A DNA stretch of 64,000 nt. Source: Hahnella lacustris (GTDB lineage: Bacteria > Pseudomonadota > Gammaproteobacteria > Burkholderiales > Burkholderiaceae_A). Both the position numbers and the translations under genes were made by a program. Location of the stretch: assembly GCA_965194655.1 (NCBI GenBank), contig OZ239148.1:1674001-1738000 (forward strand), in the 5' to 3' direction. The notes below the pieces were generated by a model that saw only the letters and a list, made by a program, of their open reading frames with translations, was not told where the DNA came from and made no database searches. Shown piece by piece: positions 1 through 7,028 of this stretch (positions are counted from its first letter, which is position 1; every line of letters begins with the position of its first letter).

Positions 1-163
1 CATCTACGCTGAGGAAGACGTTCCTGCGGATCAGAAGCGCTTTATCGCACTGAATGCTGAACTGGCAGGTTCCTGGCCCAGCATCACGCGCCTTGAGCCT
101 GCTGCTGCCGACGCCGACGAGTGGGCAAAGGTGAAGGACAAGCTCCAATACCTGGAGCGGTGA
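1..163 (+). CDS. fdxA: 7Fe ferredoxin FdxA, C-terminal part (left-truncated)
   Basis: The gene starts outside the window; 53 C-terminal residues are visible, read from base 2 to a TGA at 161-163. The segment starts IYAEEDVPADQK, contains LAGSWPSITR and ends KVKDKLQYLER. This matches the tail of FdxA-type ferredoxins, cytoplasmic one-electron carriers with a 3Fe-4S and a 4Fe-4S cluster. The cysteine-rich N-terminal half is not in view, so cluster ligands cannot be checked. The stop overlaps the GTG start of the ferredoxin reductase by 4 bases, which suggests translational coupling of an electron carrier with its reductase. Confidence 0.85.
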   Translation, partial: IYAEEDVPADQKRFIALNAELAGSWPSITRLEPAAADADEWAKVKDKLQYLER

Positions 164-945
164 GCGAGTCCGAGCGAACCACGTCGGTTCGCATTCTGTC
201 GCTCCGACAGTGGAGTGACCATCTCTTTTCGTTTACGGTCGAGCGCCCTCAAGACTTCCGCTTCAAGGCCGGTCAATTCGCTCGACTAGGGTTGCCATCA
301 AACCACCCCGATGCCTCTGCAGACGGTTGCGTCTGGCGGGCTTACTCCATGGTCTCCGGCCCGTATGACGCCGTCCTTGAGTTCTATTCCATTGTGGTCC
401 CCCAGGGTGCATTCACCACGGTCCTGGCGAACCTGCGAGTGGGCGACAGCCTCTGGCTGGATCGGCAAGCCTACGGCTATCTCACCTGCGATCGATTCCC
501 CAGAGGAGGCGATCTCTGGCTTCTGAGCTCTGGCACGGGCATCGCGCCATTCATGTCCATGCTGGCCGATCCCGACACATGGTCTCAGTTCGATCGAATC
601 TTGCTGGTGCACAGCGTGCGCACACAACAAGAACTCGCCTACCGAGATCAGATTGAGGGGCTGCCTGACCACCCGCTCTGGGGTCCTGAGGCTCACAAGC
701 TCTCCTACCTGCCAGTGGTCACCCGGGAGACCAGCAGCTTTCCCAACTCCCGCATCCCCAGCCTGATTGAATCGGGCGCGCTCACCCAGAGGCTCCGCGC
801 CGAGCTGTCACTAGACCATTCACGGTTCATGATTTGTGGAAACCCAGAGATGGTCAAAGACTGCAAAGAATCCTTGAAAAAACAAGGATTTAACACCGAT
901 CGCCCCTCTCGTCCTGGACAGATCGCGACCGAGAATTACTGGTAA
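160..945 (+). CDS. fpr: Ferredoxin--NADP+ reductase (first copy)
   Basis: A 261-residue FAD protein that should pass electrons between NADPH and ferredoxin in the cytoplasm. The N-terminal barrel carries FKAGQFARLGL and the FAD-binding WRAYSMVSGP. The NADP-binding half has LLSSGTGIAPFMSM and MICGNPEMVKD. It ends in an aromatic residue (ENYW), as is common in this family. I chose GTG at 160 because it overlaps the fdxA stop and gives a normal N-terminus; an in-frame GTG at 121 would lie deep inside fdxA. Pairing with fdxA suggests FdxA is its partner. A second, distinct reductase of the same family lies at 38217-38993. Confidence 0.88.
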   Translation: MSESERTTSVRILSLRQWSDHLFSFTVERPQDFRFKAGQFARLGLPSNHPDASADGCVWRAYSMVSGPYDAVLEFYSIVVPQGAFTTVLANLRVGDSLWLDRQAYGYLTCDRFPRGGDLWLLSSGTGIAPFMSMLADPDTWSQFDRILLVHSVRTQQELAYRDQIEGLPDHPLWGPEAHKLSYLPVVTRETSSFPNSRIPSLIESGALTQRLRAELSLDHSRFMICGNPEMVKDCKESLKKQGFNTDRPSRPGQIATENYW

Positions 946-999
946 AAACAGCGCAACCCAAGTTACCCTCAGTCATTACGCATTCGGGAGGATGTCTTC

Positions 1000-2274
1000 G
1001 TGCTCTATCAGTTTCACGAAATGCAGCGCTCGTTTCTCAGCCCGCTCTCGGCCTGGGCAAAATCTGCATCGCAGCTCTACACCAACCCGTACTCTCCGCT
1101 GAGTTATTCACCAGGCGCACGGCGCATCGCCGCTACGCTCGAGCTCACCCACAGGATCGGGAAAGATTACGAAAAGCCCGATTGGCGAATCCACCAAGTC
1201 GACACGCCGGCGGGCTCCGCTCGGGTCACACCCGTTGTCGTCGCCGACAAACCCTTCTGTAACCTCATTCATTTCCAGAAGGATTACGCCTCCAGCGCAC
1301 AATCCCCAGGCCCAAAGCTGTTGATCGTGGCTCCGCTCTCAGGCCACCACGCCACGCTCTTGCGTGACACCGTGCGCGTCATGCTCGAGCACCATGACGT
1401 CTACATCACCGACTGGGTAGACGCACGCATGGTGCCCCTCGAAGACGGGAACTTCTCACTGAGCAACTATGTGGAGTACGTGCAGGACTTCATCCGCATG
1501 CTCAGCCCGAATCTCCACCTGGTCTCAGTCTGTCAGCCCACCGTACCTGTCTTGGCTGCGGTTGCGCTCATGGCCAGCCGGAATGAGCCGGCCGCGCCGC
1601 TCACCATGACCATGATGGGTGGCCCCATCGACACCCGGGTGGGCGAGACGGGTGTCAATGACTTGGCCAAACAGCACGATCTGGGATGGTTTCAAAGAAA
1701 CGTGGTGCACCTGGTGCCGAGCAACTTTCCTGGGTTCATGCGTCGGGTCTACCCGGGCTTCCTTCAGCATGCTGGCTTTATCTCCATGAACCCCGGACGT
1801 CATGCCAATTCCCACTGGGATTATTTTCAACATCTGGTCAAGGGTGATGACGACGCCAGTGTAGAGGCCCACCGCGAGTTCTACGACGAATACAACGCCG
1901 TGCTCGATCTCGACGCCGAGTTCTATCTCGACACCATCCGGGTGGTGTTCCAAGATCACCTTCTGCCCAAAGGCGAGTGGGATGTGTCTGGAGAGCGGGT
2001 CAAGCCCCAGGACATTCGCCGAACGGCGCTGCTCACAATCGAGGGAGAACTCGACGACATCTCTGGGCCTGGCCAAACGCAAGCTGCACATGCGCTCTGC
2101 ACGGGCATCCCGAGCGAGCACAAGCGGCATGAGACCATCGAAGGTGCGGGTCACTACGGAATTTTCAGCGGTCGGCGGTGGCGAACCATTGTGGCCCCCA
2201 AGATTGCGGCCTTCATTGCTCAACATGAACCCAGCACCGACGTCAGCAGCGGAAAGCGCAACGCCAAGTCTTAG
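1000..2274 (+). CDS. phaZ: Intracellular polyhydroxyalkanoate depolymerase
   Basis: A 424-residue protein of the intracellular PHB/PHA depolymerase family, which mobilises storage polyester granules. The N-terminus (MLYQFHEMQRSFLSPL) is characteristic. The alpha/beta-hydrolase nucleophile is a cysteine in SVCQP (Cys178), as in Ralstonia-type PhaZ, rather than a serine lipase box. The GTG start at 1000 has GGGAGGA upstream. There is no signal peptide, consistent with a cytoplasmic granule enzyme. Its 3' end overlaps the next gene by 50 bases. No phaC, phaA or phaB gene is in the window. Depolymerisation feeds acyl-CoA metabolism and could, for 3-hydroxyvalerate units, yield propionyl-CoA for the prp operon (inference). 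Confidence 0.9.
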   Translation: MLYQFHEMQRSFLSPLSAWAKSASQLYTNPYSPLSYSPGARRIAATLELTHRIGKDYEKPDWRIHQVDTPAGSARVTPVVVADKPFCNLIHFQKDYASSAQSPGPKLLIVAPLSGHHATLLRDTVRVMLEHHDVYITDWVDARMVPLEDGNFSLSNYVEYVQDFIRMLSPNLHLVSVCQPTVPVLAAVALMASRNEPAAPLTMTMMGGPIDTRVGETGVNDLAKQHDLGWFQRNVVHLVPSNFPGFMRRVYPGFLQHAGFISMNPGRHANSHWDYFQHLVKGDDDASVEAHREFYDEYNAVLDLDAEFYLDTIRVVFQDHLLPKGEWDVSGERVKPQDIRRTALLTIEGELDDISGPGQTQAAHALCTGIPSEHKRHETIEGAGHYGIFSGRRWRTIVAPKIAAFIAQHEPSTDVSSGKRNAKS

Positions 2275-2881
2275 TCCCATCCCCGGCGCTTCCTGCCGAA
2301 GCGACCTGGTGGATGCGATCGATCAGATCCTTCCACAGACCCAGTGCAGGCGTTGCGGTTATGACGCCTGCCGGCCCTATGCGCAGGCTGTGGCCACGGG
2401 ATTGGCGAACATCAACCGCTGCCCCCCGGGGGGGCACACGGGCATCAAGGCCCTGGCGGCCATCACCGGTCTGCCTGAGGTCCCGCTCGACCCTTCCTGT
2501 GGCGTAGAGGGCCCCATCCAACTGGCTCGAATTCGAGAGGAGGATTGCATCGGCTGCGTGCTCTGCTTGGAGGCGTGTCCCGTCGACGCCATTGCAGGCG
2601 CCTTCAAGCGTATGCATGCCGTGATCGAAGAGGACTGCACAGGCTGCGCTCTCTGCATCCCGGTCTGCCCCGTTGATTGCATTGAGATGGTGACGCCAAC
2701 GCGCCCCGTCGTCTGGGACGCCCATGCAGCAGAACGCGCGCGAGCCAGCTTCGAACGGCGTCAATCCCGGCAGGCCAGGCCCATCAGCCAGGACGGCCCA
2801 GCTTCAAGCCTGGGTGACAAGAAGAAAGCCATTCTCGCTGCGGCCATGGCCAGAGCGGCTCGTCGACGCCAAGCGCCATGA
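2225..2881 (+). CDS. rsxB: Soluble RnfB/RsxB-like Fe-S electron-transfer protein
   Basis: A 218-residue protein with an N-terminal 4Fe-4S domain (QCRRCGYDAC plus the cysteine of NRCPPGG), then two ferredoxin 4Fe-4S motifs, CIGCVLCLEACPVDAI and CTGCALCIPVCPVDCI, and a basic C-terminal tail. This is the core of RnfB/RsxB, but the N-terminal membrane anchor of classical RnfB is absent and no rnfA, C, D, G or E genes lie nearby. ATG at 2225 is chosen because translation upstream of it is unlike the family; it starts inside phaZ. The stop overlaps nth by 4 bases (ATGA). A role in supplying electrons, perhaps to Fe-S proteins such as Nth, is inference from position only. Confidence 0.75.
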   Translation: MNPAPTSAAESATPSLSPIPGASCRSDLVDAIDQILPQTQCRRCGYDACRPYAQAVATGLANINRCPPGGHTGIKALAAITGLPEVPLDPSCGVEGPIQLARIREEDCIGCVLCLEACPVDAIAGAFKRMHAVIEEDCTGCALCIPVCPVDCIEMVTPTRPVVWDAHAAERARASFERRQSRQARPISQDGPASSLGDKKKAILAAAMARAARRRQAP

Positions 2882-3522
2882 ACCTCGAGAAAAGGCGGGA
2901 GATTTTTCGCAGGCTCCAGGCAGAGAACCCAGAGCCCAAGACCGAGCTCGAGTATCGCTCGCCCTTTGAGCTTCTGGTGGCGGTGCTCCTCTCTGCGCAG
3001 GCCACGGATGTCTCTGTCAACAAGGTCACGCGCCGCCTATTCGCACTTGCCAATACCCCGGACGCCCTCCTCGCACTCGGGGAGTCTCGGGTTCGGCAGG
3101 AAATCTCGTCCACTGGGCTCTACCGTAACAAGGCAGCGAATCTCATCAAAACCTGCACACAGCTCATCGAGCTGCATCGGGGCGAAGTTCCCGAGGACCG
3201 AGATGCGCTTGAGGCCCTCCCTGGCGTGGGGCGTAAGACCGCGAATGTGGTGCTCAACACCGCGTTCGGCTGGGAAACCTTTGCGGTCGATACCCATATC
3301 TTTCGCGTCTCCAACCGAACGGGCATTGCCCCGGGAAAGACCGTTTTGGAGGTCGAGCGACGACTCGAACGACTCGTCCCCGAGGGCTTTCGATTGAACG
3401 CCCATCATTGGCTGATCCTGCACGGACGCTACACCTGCAAGGCCCGCAAACCTCAGTGCCCAAGCTGCGGCATCCGAGACCTCTGCGAGTTTAAGCAAAA
3501 GACCAAGGCCCTTGATGTTTAA
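2878..3522 (+). CDS. nth: Endonuclease III (DNA glycosylase/AP lyase)
   Basis: A 214-residue base-excision repair enzyme that removes oxidised pyrimidines and cuts at abasic sites. The helix-hairpin-helix LPGVGRKTANVV includes the catalytic lysine, and VDTHIFRVSNR carries the catalytic aspartate. The C-terminal cysteines of CKARKPQCPSCGIRDLC fit the C-x6-C-x2-C-x5-C iron-sulfur site. Length is normal for the family. ATG overlaps the rsxB-like stop (ATGA), and the end overlaps the DUF1841 gene, so this is one transcription unit. Confidence 0.95.
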   Translation: MNLEKRREIFRRLQAENPEPKTELEYRSPFELLVAVLLSAQATDVSVNKVTRRLFALANTPDALLALGESRVRQEISSTGLYRNKAANLIKTCTQLIELHRGEVPEDRDALEALPGVGRKTANVVLNTAFGWETFAVDTHIFRVSNRTGIAPGKTVLEVERRLERLVPEGFRLNAHHWLILHGRYTCKARKPQCPSCGIRDLCEFKQKTKALDV

Positions 3523-3949
3523 CCCCAGCCGAGAAGAGGTACGTCAGTTCTTTGTCTCAGCCTGGGCAAAAGCACGGGCTGGCCAACCGTTAGAGGCACT
3601 TGAACTCATGGCCTCTGATTGGATTCGAGAGCATCCTGAATACCATTCGGTGCTCGAACACCCCGAAGCCTGCTCACTGGACTTTCCCGTGGAGCAGGGC
3701 CAATCCAATCCCTTCCTCCACCTCTCTATGCACCTCTCGCTCAGCGAGCAGATGAGCATTGACCAGCCACCCGGCGTACGTGCAGCGCTTGAAGCGCTTG
3801 CCTCTCGCCGAGGAGGCCTGCATGAGGCCATGCACCTGGCCATGGAGGCCCTCGGTGAGATGCTCTGGGAGTCCCAGCGCAATGGCGCTGCTCCTGATGC
3901 GATGCGTTACGTCGAGCAGCTGCAGCGCTGGGCCCGGGACGGGCGATGA
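3515..3949 (+). CDS. DUF1841 family protein
   Basis: A 144-residue protein of unknown function, recognised by its start MFNPSREEVRQFFVSAW and the histidine-bearing segments HPEYHSVLEH, PFLHLSMHLSL and LHEAMHLAMEALGEMLWE. The conserved histidines could bind metal, but this is not established. It has no signal peptide or membrane segment. ATG at 3515 is chosen; a TTG lies directly before it at 3512. It overlaps nth upstream and the LysR gene downstream by 4 bases. Such proteins recur beside nth in beta-proteobacteria. Confidence 0.75.
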   Translation: MFNPSREEVRQFFVSAWAKARAGQPLEALELMASDWIREHPEYHSVLEHPEACSLDFPVEQGQSNPFLHLSMHLSLSEQMSIDQPPGVRAALEALASRRGGLHEAMHLAMEALGEMLWESQRNGAAPDAMRYVEQLQRWARDGR

Positions 3950-4845
3950 ATAACCATCGCATTGATCTAGCCAGCCTTCGGCTTCTGTTGGCTGTCGCCC
4001 AGACCGGCTCCATCACTCAGGCTGCAAATCAGTGCCATCTCGCCCTGGGCGCCGCCAGCGCGAGACTTCGTCAGCTCGAGGAGGTACTGGGCGTGACCTT
4101 GCTCGAGCGGCAGGCGCGCGGCACCCAGCTCACGGAGGCGGGTCGACTGGTCACGCTTCGCGCCAGAGCCATCGAGCAGGAGCTCTCCCAGATGGGCGTC
4201 GAGCTCGAAGACCACCTCCGGGGGGTCACTGGTCACGTCCGCGTGGTGGCCAATATGAGCTCTATTGCCGCGGTCTTGCCAGCGGATCTTGCTGCCTTTC
4301 TCCAAAGCCATCCAGGTATTCGCGTAGACCTCTCCGAGCATCACAGTCGGGAAATTCAGAGCCTGGTTGCCGAGGGACAGGCAGACATCGGTGTGCTCTC
4401 GAGCGACTCGATCCGGTCTGAACTCAGATCCGAGCCTTACTACCAAGACCAGCTGCTTGCTGCCGTGCCGGCACAGGATCCCTGGAGAAGAATCCGACAC
4501 CTGAATCGAGACCGGCTTCTGGAGCAGGACCTCATCCTCCTTCAGGAGGGCGGCGCCATCGCGGAATGGCTGGGAGACATGGCCCGCTCAGAGGGCCGAA
4601 ACCTGCGAGTTCGCGTCCGAGCCAAAGGATTTGACGCATTGGCAGAACTCGTCGCGGCTGGCCTGGGCATCACGGTGCTTCCATCACGCATTGCGCATCG
4701 CTTCAGCCAGCTCTTACCCATTCGTCTGCTCCCCCTGGAGGGGGTTCAAGATCATCGAACGGTGTCGCTCTGTGCGCTCCAAGGAGGCCCCCTGCTCCCC
4801 GCGGCTCGAACCCTTTATGACTTTCTGCGGGATCGGCACCCTTAG
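3946..4845 (+). CDS. LysR-family transcriptional regulator
   Basis: A 299-residue regulator with an N-terminal winged helix-turn-helix (residues about 5-65, including QTGSITQAANQCHLALG and LLERQARGTQLTEAG) and a C-terminal periplasmic-binding-protein-like effector domain (about 90-295). It is the last gene of the rsxB-nth-DUF1841 unit and lies 103 bases before prpB on the same strand. No prpR-type activator is in the window, so control of the prp operon by this protein is plausible. Palindromic sequences in the gap at 4848-4892 could be its sites, but the effector and targets are unproven. Confidence 0.85.
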   Translation: MNNHRIDLASLRLLLAVAQTGSITQAANQCHLALGAASARLRQLEEVLGVTLLERQARGTQLTEAGRLVTLRARAIEQELSQMGVELEDHLRGVTGHVRVVANMSSIAAVLPADLAAFLQSHPGIRVDLSEHHSREIQSLVAEGQADIGVLSSDSIRSELRSEPYYQDQLLAAVPAQDPWRRIRHLNRDRLLEQDLILLQEGGAIAEWLGDMARSEGRNLRVRVRAKGFDALAELVAAGLGITVLPSRIAHRFSQLLPIRLLPLEGVQDHRTVSLCALQGGPLLPAARTLYDFLRDRHP

Positions 4846-4847
4846 AC

Positions 4848-4866
4848 CCTTCGTCACTGACGAAGG
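4848..4866. promoter_or_regulatory. Perfect inverted repeat after lysR (hairpin or operator)
   Basis: CCTTCGTCA, one base, then TGACGAAGG: a perfect 9-base inverted repeat starting 3 bases after the lysR stop. It could fold as an RNA hairpin ending the upstream transcript, but no clear T-run follows, so an intrinsic terminator is doubtful. It could also be a protein-binding site in the prpB upstream region. Confidence 0.45.
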
Positions 4867-4878
4867 CTGCTCTTAAAA

Positions 4879-4892
4879 TTGGGAATTCCCAA
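4879..4892. promoter_or_regulatory. 14-base perfect palindrome upstream of prpB
   Basis: TTGGGAATTCCCAA is a perfect palindrome 56 bases before the prpB start. It contains a T-N11-A arrangement, the loose LysR-box pattern. Position and symmetry make it a good operator candidate for prp regulation, with the adjacent LysR protein as the first suspect. Confidence 0.45.
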
Positions 4893-4948
4893 AGGCCGGA
4901 AAGCCTCCTAGAGTGTGTCCATCTCAATGAGGCACAGGAGGTCTCACC

Positions 4949-5848
4949 ATGTCGACACCCTCATCCGCAGGCCAACGCTTTCGCCAGGCCCTCGCAGACG
5001 AATCCCCCTTGCAGGTCATTGGCGCCATCAACGCGAACCACGCACTCATGGCCAAGCGAGCCGGCTACAGAGCCATTTACCTCTCAGGTGGCGGGGTGGC
5101 TGCGGGAAGTCTGGGCCTTCCTGACCTCGGCATTTCTGGACTCGACGATGTGCTCACGGATGTGCGCCGTATCACCGACGTCTGCGACCTGCCGCTGCTC
5201 GTCGATGTCGATACAGGCTTCGGGGCCTCCGCGTTCAATATTGCCCGCACCACCAAGAGCCTCATCAAGGCCGGGGGGGCAGCCATGCACATTGAAGACC
5301 AGGTCGGTGCCAAGCGCTGTGGTCATCGCCCCGGAAAGGCCATCGTGACCCAGCAAGAGATGGTCGATCGCGTGAAGGCGGCCGTCGATGCACGCACCGA
5401 TGATGGCTTTGTCATCATGGCCAGAACCGATGCCCTCGCTGTTGAGGGCCTTCAGGCAGCGATTGACCGTGCTTGTGCCTGTGTCGAGGCCGGTGCAGAT
5501 GCCATCTTTCCCGAGGCCATGACCGAGCTCCCCATGTACGAGCAATTCGTTCAGGCAGTGAAGGTACCCGTGCTGGCCAATATCACCGAATTTGGGGCCA
5601 CTCCGCTCTACACCACCGATGAACTCCGCAGCGTGGGCGTTGCCATGGTGCTCTACCCGCTCTCCGCGTTCAGAGCCATGAACAAGGCCGCCCAAGCAGT
5701 CTATGAGGCGATACGCCGTGACGGCACGCAAAAGCAAGTGGTCCCCATGATGCAGACCCGGCAGGAGTTGTACGACGCCATTGGTTACTGGGACTACGAG
5801 AATAAGCTCGACGCCCTCTTCAATCAAACCCAACAGAAAGGATCCTAA
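4949..5848 (+). CDS. prpB: 2-methylisocitrate lyase
   Basis: A 299-residue TIM-barrel lyase of the ICL/PEP-mutase superfamily. It cleaves 2-methylisocitrate to pyruvate and succinate, the last step of the methylcitrate cycle. It shows VDVDTGFG (metal and substrate binding), HIEDQ, and the catalytic KRCGH motif (Cys124). Length is typical of PrpB. A very good ribosome-binding site (AGGAGGT) precedes the ATG. It is the first gene of a five-gene operon, and prpC follows after 2 bases. Compare the paralogous lyase at 41679-42539, which has KKCGH. Confidence 0.95.
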   Translation: MSTPSSAGQRFRQALADESPLQVIGAINANHALMAKRAGYRAIYLSGGGVAAGSLGLPDLGISGLDDVLTDVRRITDVCDLPLLVDVDTGFGASAFNIARTTKSLIKAGGAAMHIEDQVGAKRCGHRPGKAIVTQQEMVDRVKAAVDARTDDGFVIMARTDALAVEGLQAAIDRACACVEAGADAIFPEAMTELPMYEQFVQAVKVPVLANITEFGATPLYTTDELRSVGVAMVLYPLSAFRAMNKAAQAVYEAIRRDGTQKQVVPMMQTRQELYDAIGYWDYENKLDALFNQTQQKGS

Positions 5849-5850
5849 AG

Positions 5851-7011
5851 ATGTCCGCAGAGACCGCAACGCCCGCCACCCCGAAAGTGAAGAAGTCTGT
5901 TGCCCTCTCGGGGGTCACTGCAGGCAATACGGCCCTGTGCACCGTGGGTCGCACTGGGAACGACTTGGCCTATCGTGGCTATGACATCCTCGACCTTGCC
6001 GCCGTCTGCGAGTTTGAGGAGATTGCTCACCTACTGGTTCACGGCAAACTCCCCAATGTGGCCGAACTGGCGGGGTATAAAAAGAAGCTCAAGGCTCTGC
6101 GCGGCCTCCCCTCTGCCGTCATGGCCGTGCTCGAGTCAATTCCTGCCTCCGCACACCCCATGGATGTGATGCGAACTGGCGTATCCGCCTTGGGCTGTGT
6201 ACTCCCCGAGAAGGACGATCACAACACACCCGGGGCACGGGACATTGCAGACCGTCTCATGGCCTCCCTGGGAAGCATGCTGCTCTACTGGTATCACTAC
6301 AGCCATAACGGTCGAGCCATCGATGTCCAAACCGATGACGATTCCATCGGTGGTCACTTCCTGCACCTGCTTCATGGCGTTCCGCCCTCCGAGGAGTGGG
6401 TCAAGTCGATGCACATCTCGCTCAACCTCTATGCCGAGCATGAGTTCAATGCGTCCACTTTCACTGGGCGCGTCATTGCAGGCACGGGTTCCGACATCTA
6501 TTCCTCAGTAGCCGGAGCCATTGGTGCGCTGCGTGGGCCCAAACACGGAGGCGCTAACGAGGTGGCATTTGAGGTGCAGAAGCGTTACGAGACACCGGAC
6601 GAGGCGGAAGCGGATATCCGCCGTCGCGTTGAAAACAAGGAGGTGGTGATTGGATTTGGACACCCGGTCTACACCGTGAGCGACCCCAGAAACAAGGTGA
6701 TTAAGGAAGTGGCACGCAACCTCTCGGCGCAGGCCAACGACATGAAGATGTTCCAGATCGCCGAGCGTCTGGAGTCCGTGATGTGGGACATCAAGAAAAT
6801 GTTCCCGAACCTCGACTGGTTCAGCGCAGTGAGCTATCACATGATGGGCGTTCCCACCGCGATGTTCACGCCGATCTTTGTCATCTCCAGAACCTCTGGA
6901 TGGTCCGCTCACATCATTGAACAGCGGATTGACGGCAAGATCATTCGCCCCAGTGCCAATTACATCGGGCCCGACGACCAAACCTTCGTGCCCATTCATC
7001 AGCGCCCATAA
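5851..7011 (+). CDS. prpC: 2-methylcitrate synthase
   Basis: A 386-residue citrate-synthase-family enzyme that condenses propionyl-CoA with oxaloacetate to 2-methylcitrate. Visible motifs include GLTAGN-like SGVTAGNTALC, NRGYDI-like LAYRGYDILDLA, the histidine-bearing GPKHGGANEVAFE, and GFGHPVYTVSDPRN. The short length and operon place it as PrpC rather than GltA. It starts 2 bases after prpB and is followed by acnD after 17 bases. Confidence 0.95.
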   Translation: MSAETATPATPKVKKSVALSGVTAGNTALCTVGRTGNDLAYRGYDILDLAAVCEFEEIAHLLVHGKLPNVAELAGYKKKLKALRGLPSAVMAVLESIPASAHPMDVMRTGVSALGCVLPEKDDHNTPGARDIADRLMASLGSMLLYWYHYSHNGRAIDVQTDDDSIGGHFLHLLHGVPPSEEWVKSMHISLNLYAEHEFNASTFTGRVIAGTGSDIYSSVAGAIGALRGPKHGGANEVAFEVQKRYETPDEAEADIRRRVENKEVVIGFGHPVYTVSDPRNKVIKEVARNLSAQANDMKMFQIAERLESVMWDIKKMFPNLDWFSAVSYHMMGVPTAMFTPIFVISRTSGWSAHIIEQRIDGKIIRPSANYIGPDDQTFVPIHQRP

Positions 7012-7028
7012 GCCGCGACAGGACTTCC

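Noticed and set aside
1525..2280. 251-codon open frame on the minus strand opposite phaZ
   Set aside because: Shadow of phaZ codon bias; no motif and no operon partner.
4949..5848. prpB as a second copy of the 41679-42539 lyase
   Set aside because: They belong to the same superfamily but differ across the protein (KRCGH versus KKCGH, different flanks), so they are old paralogues, not a duplication.
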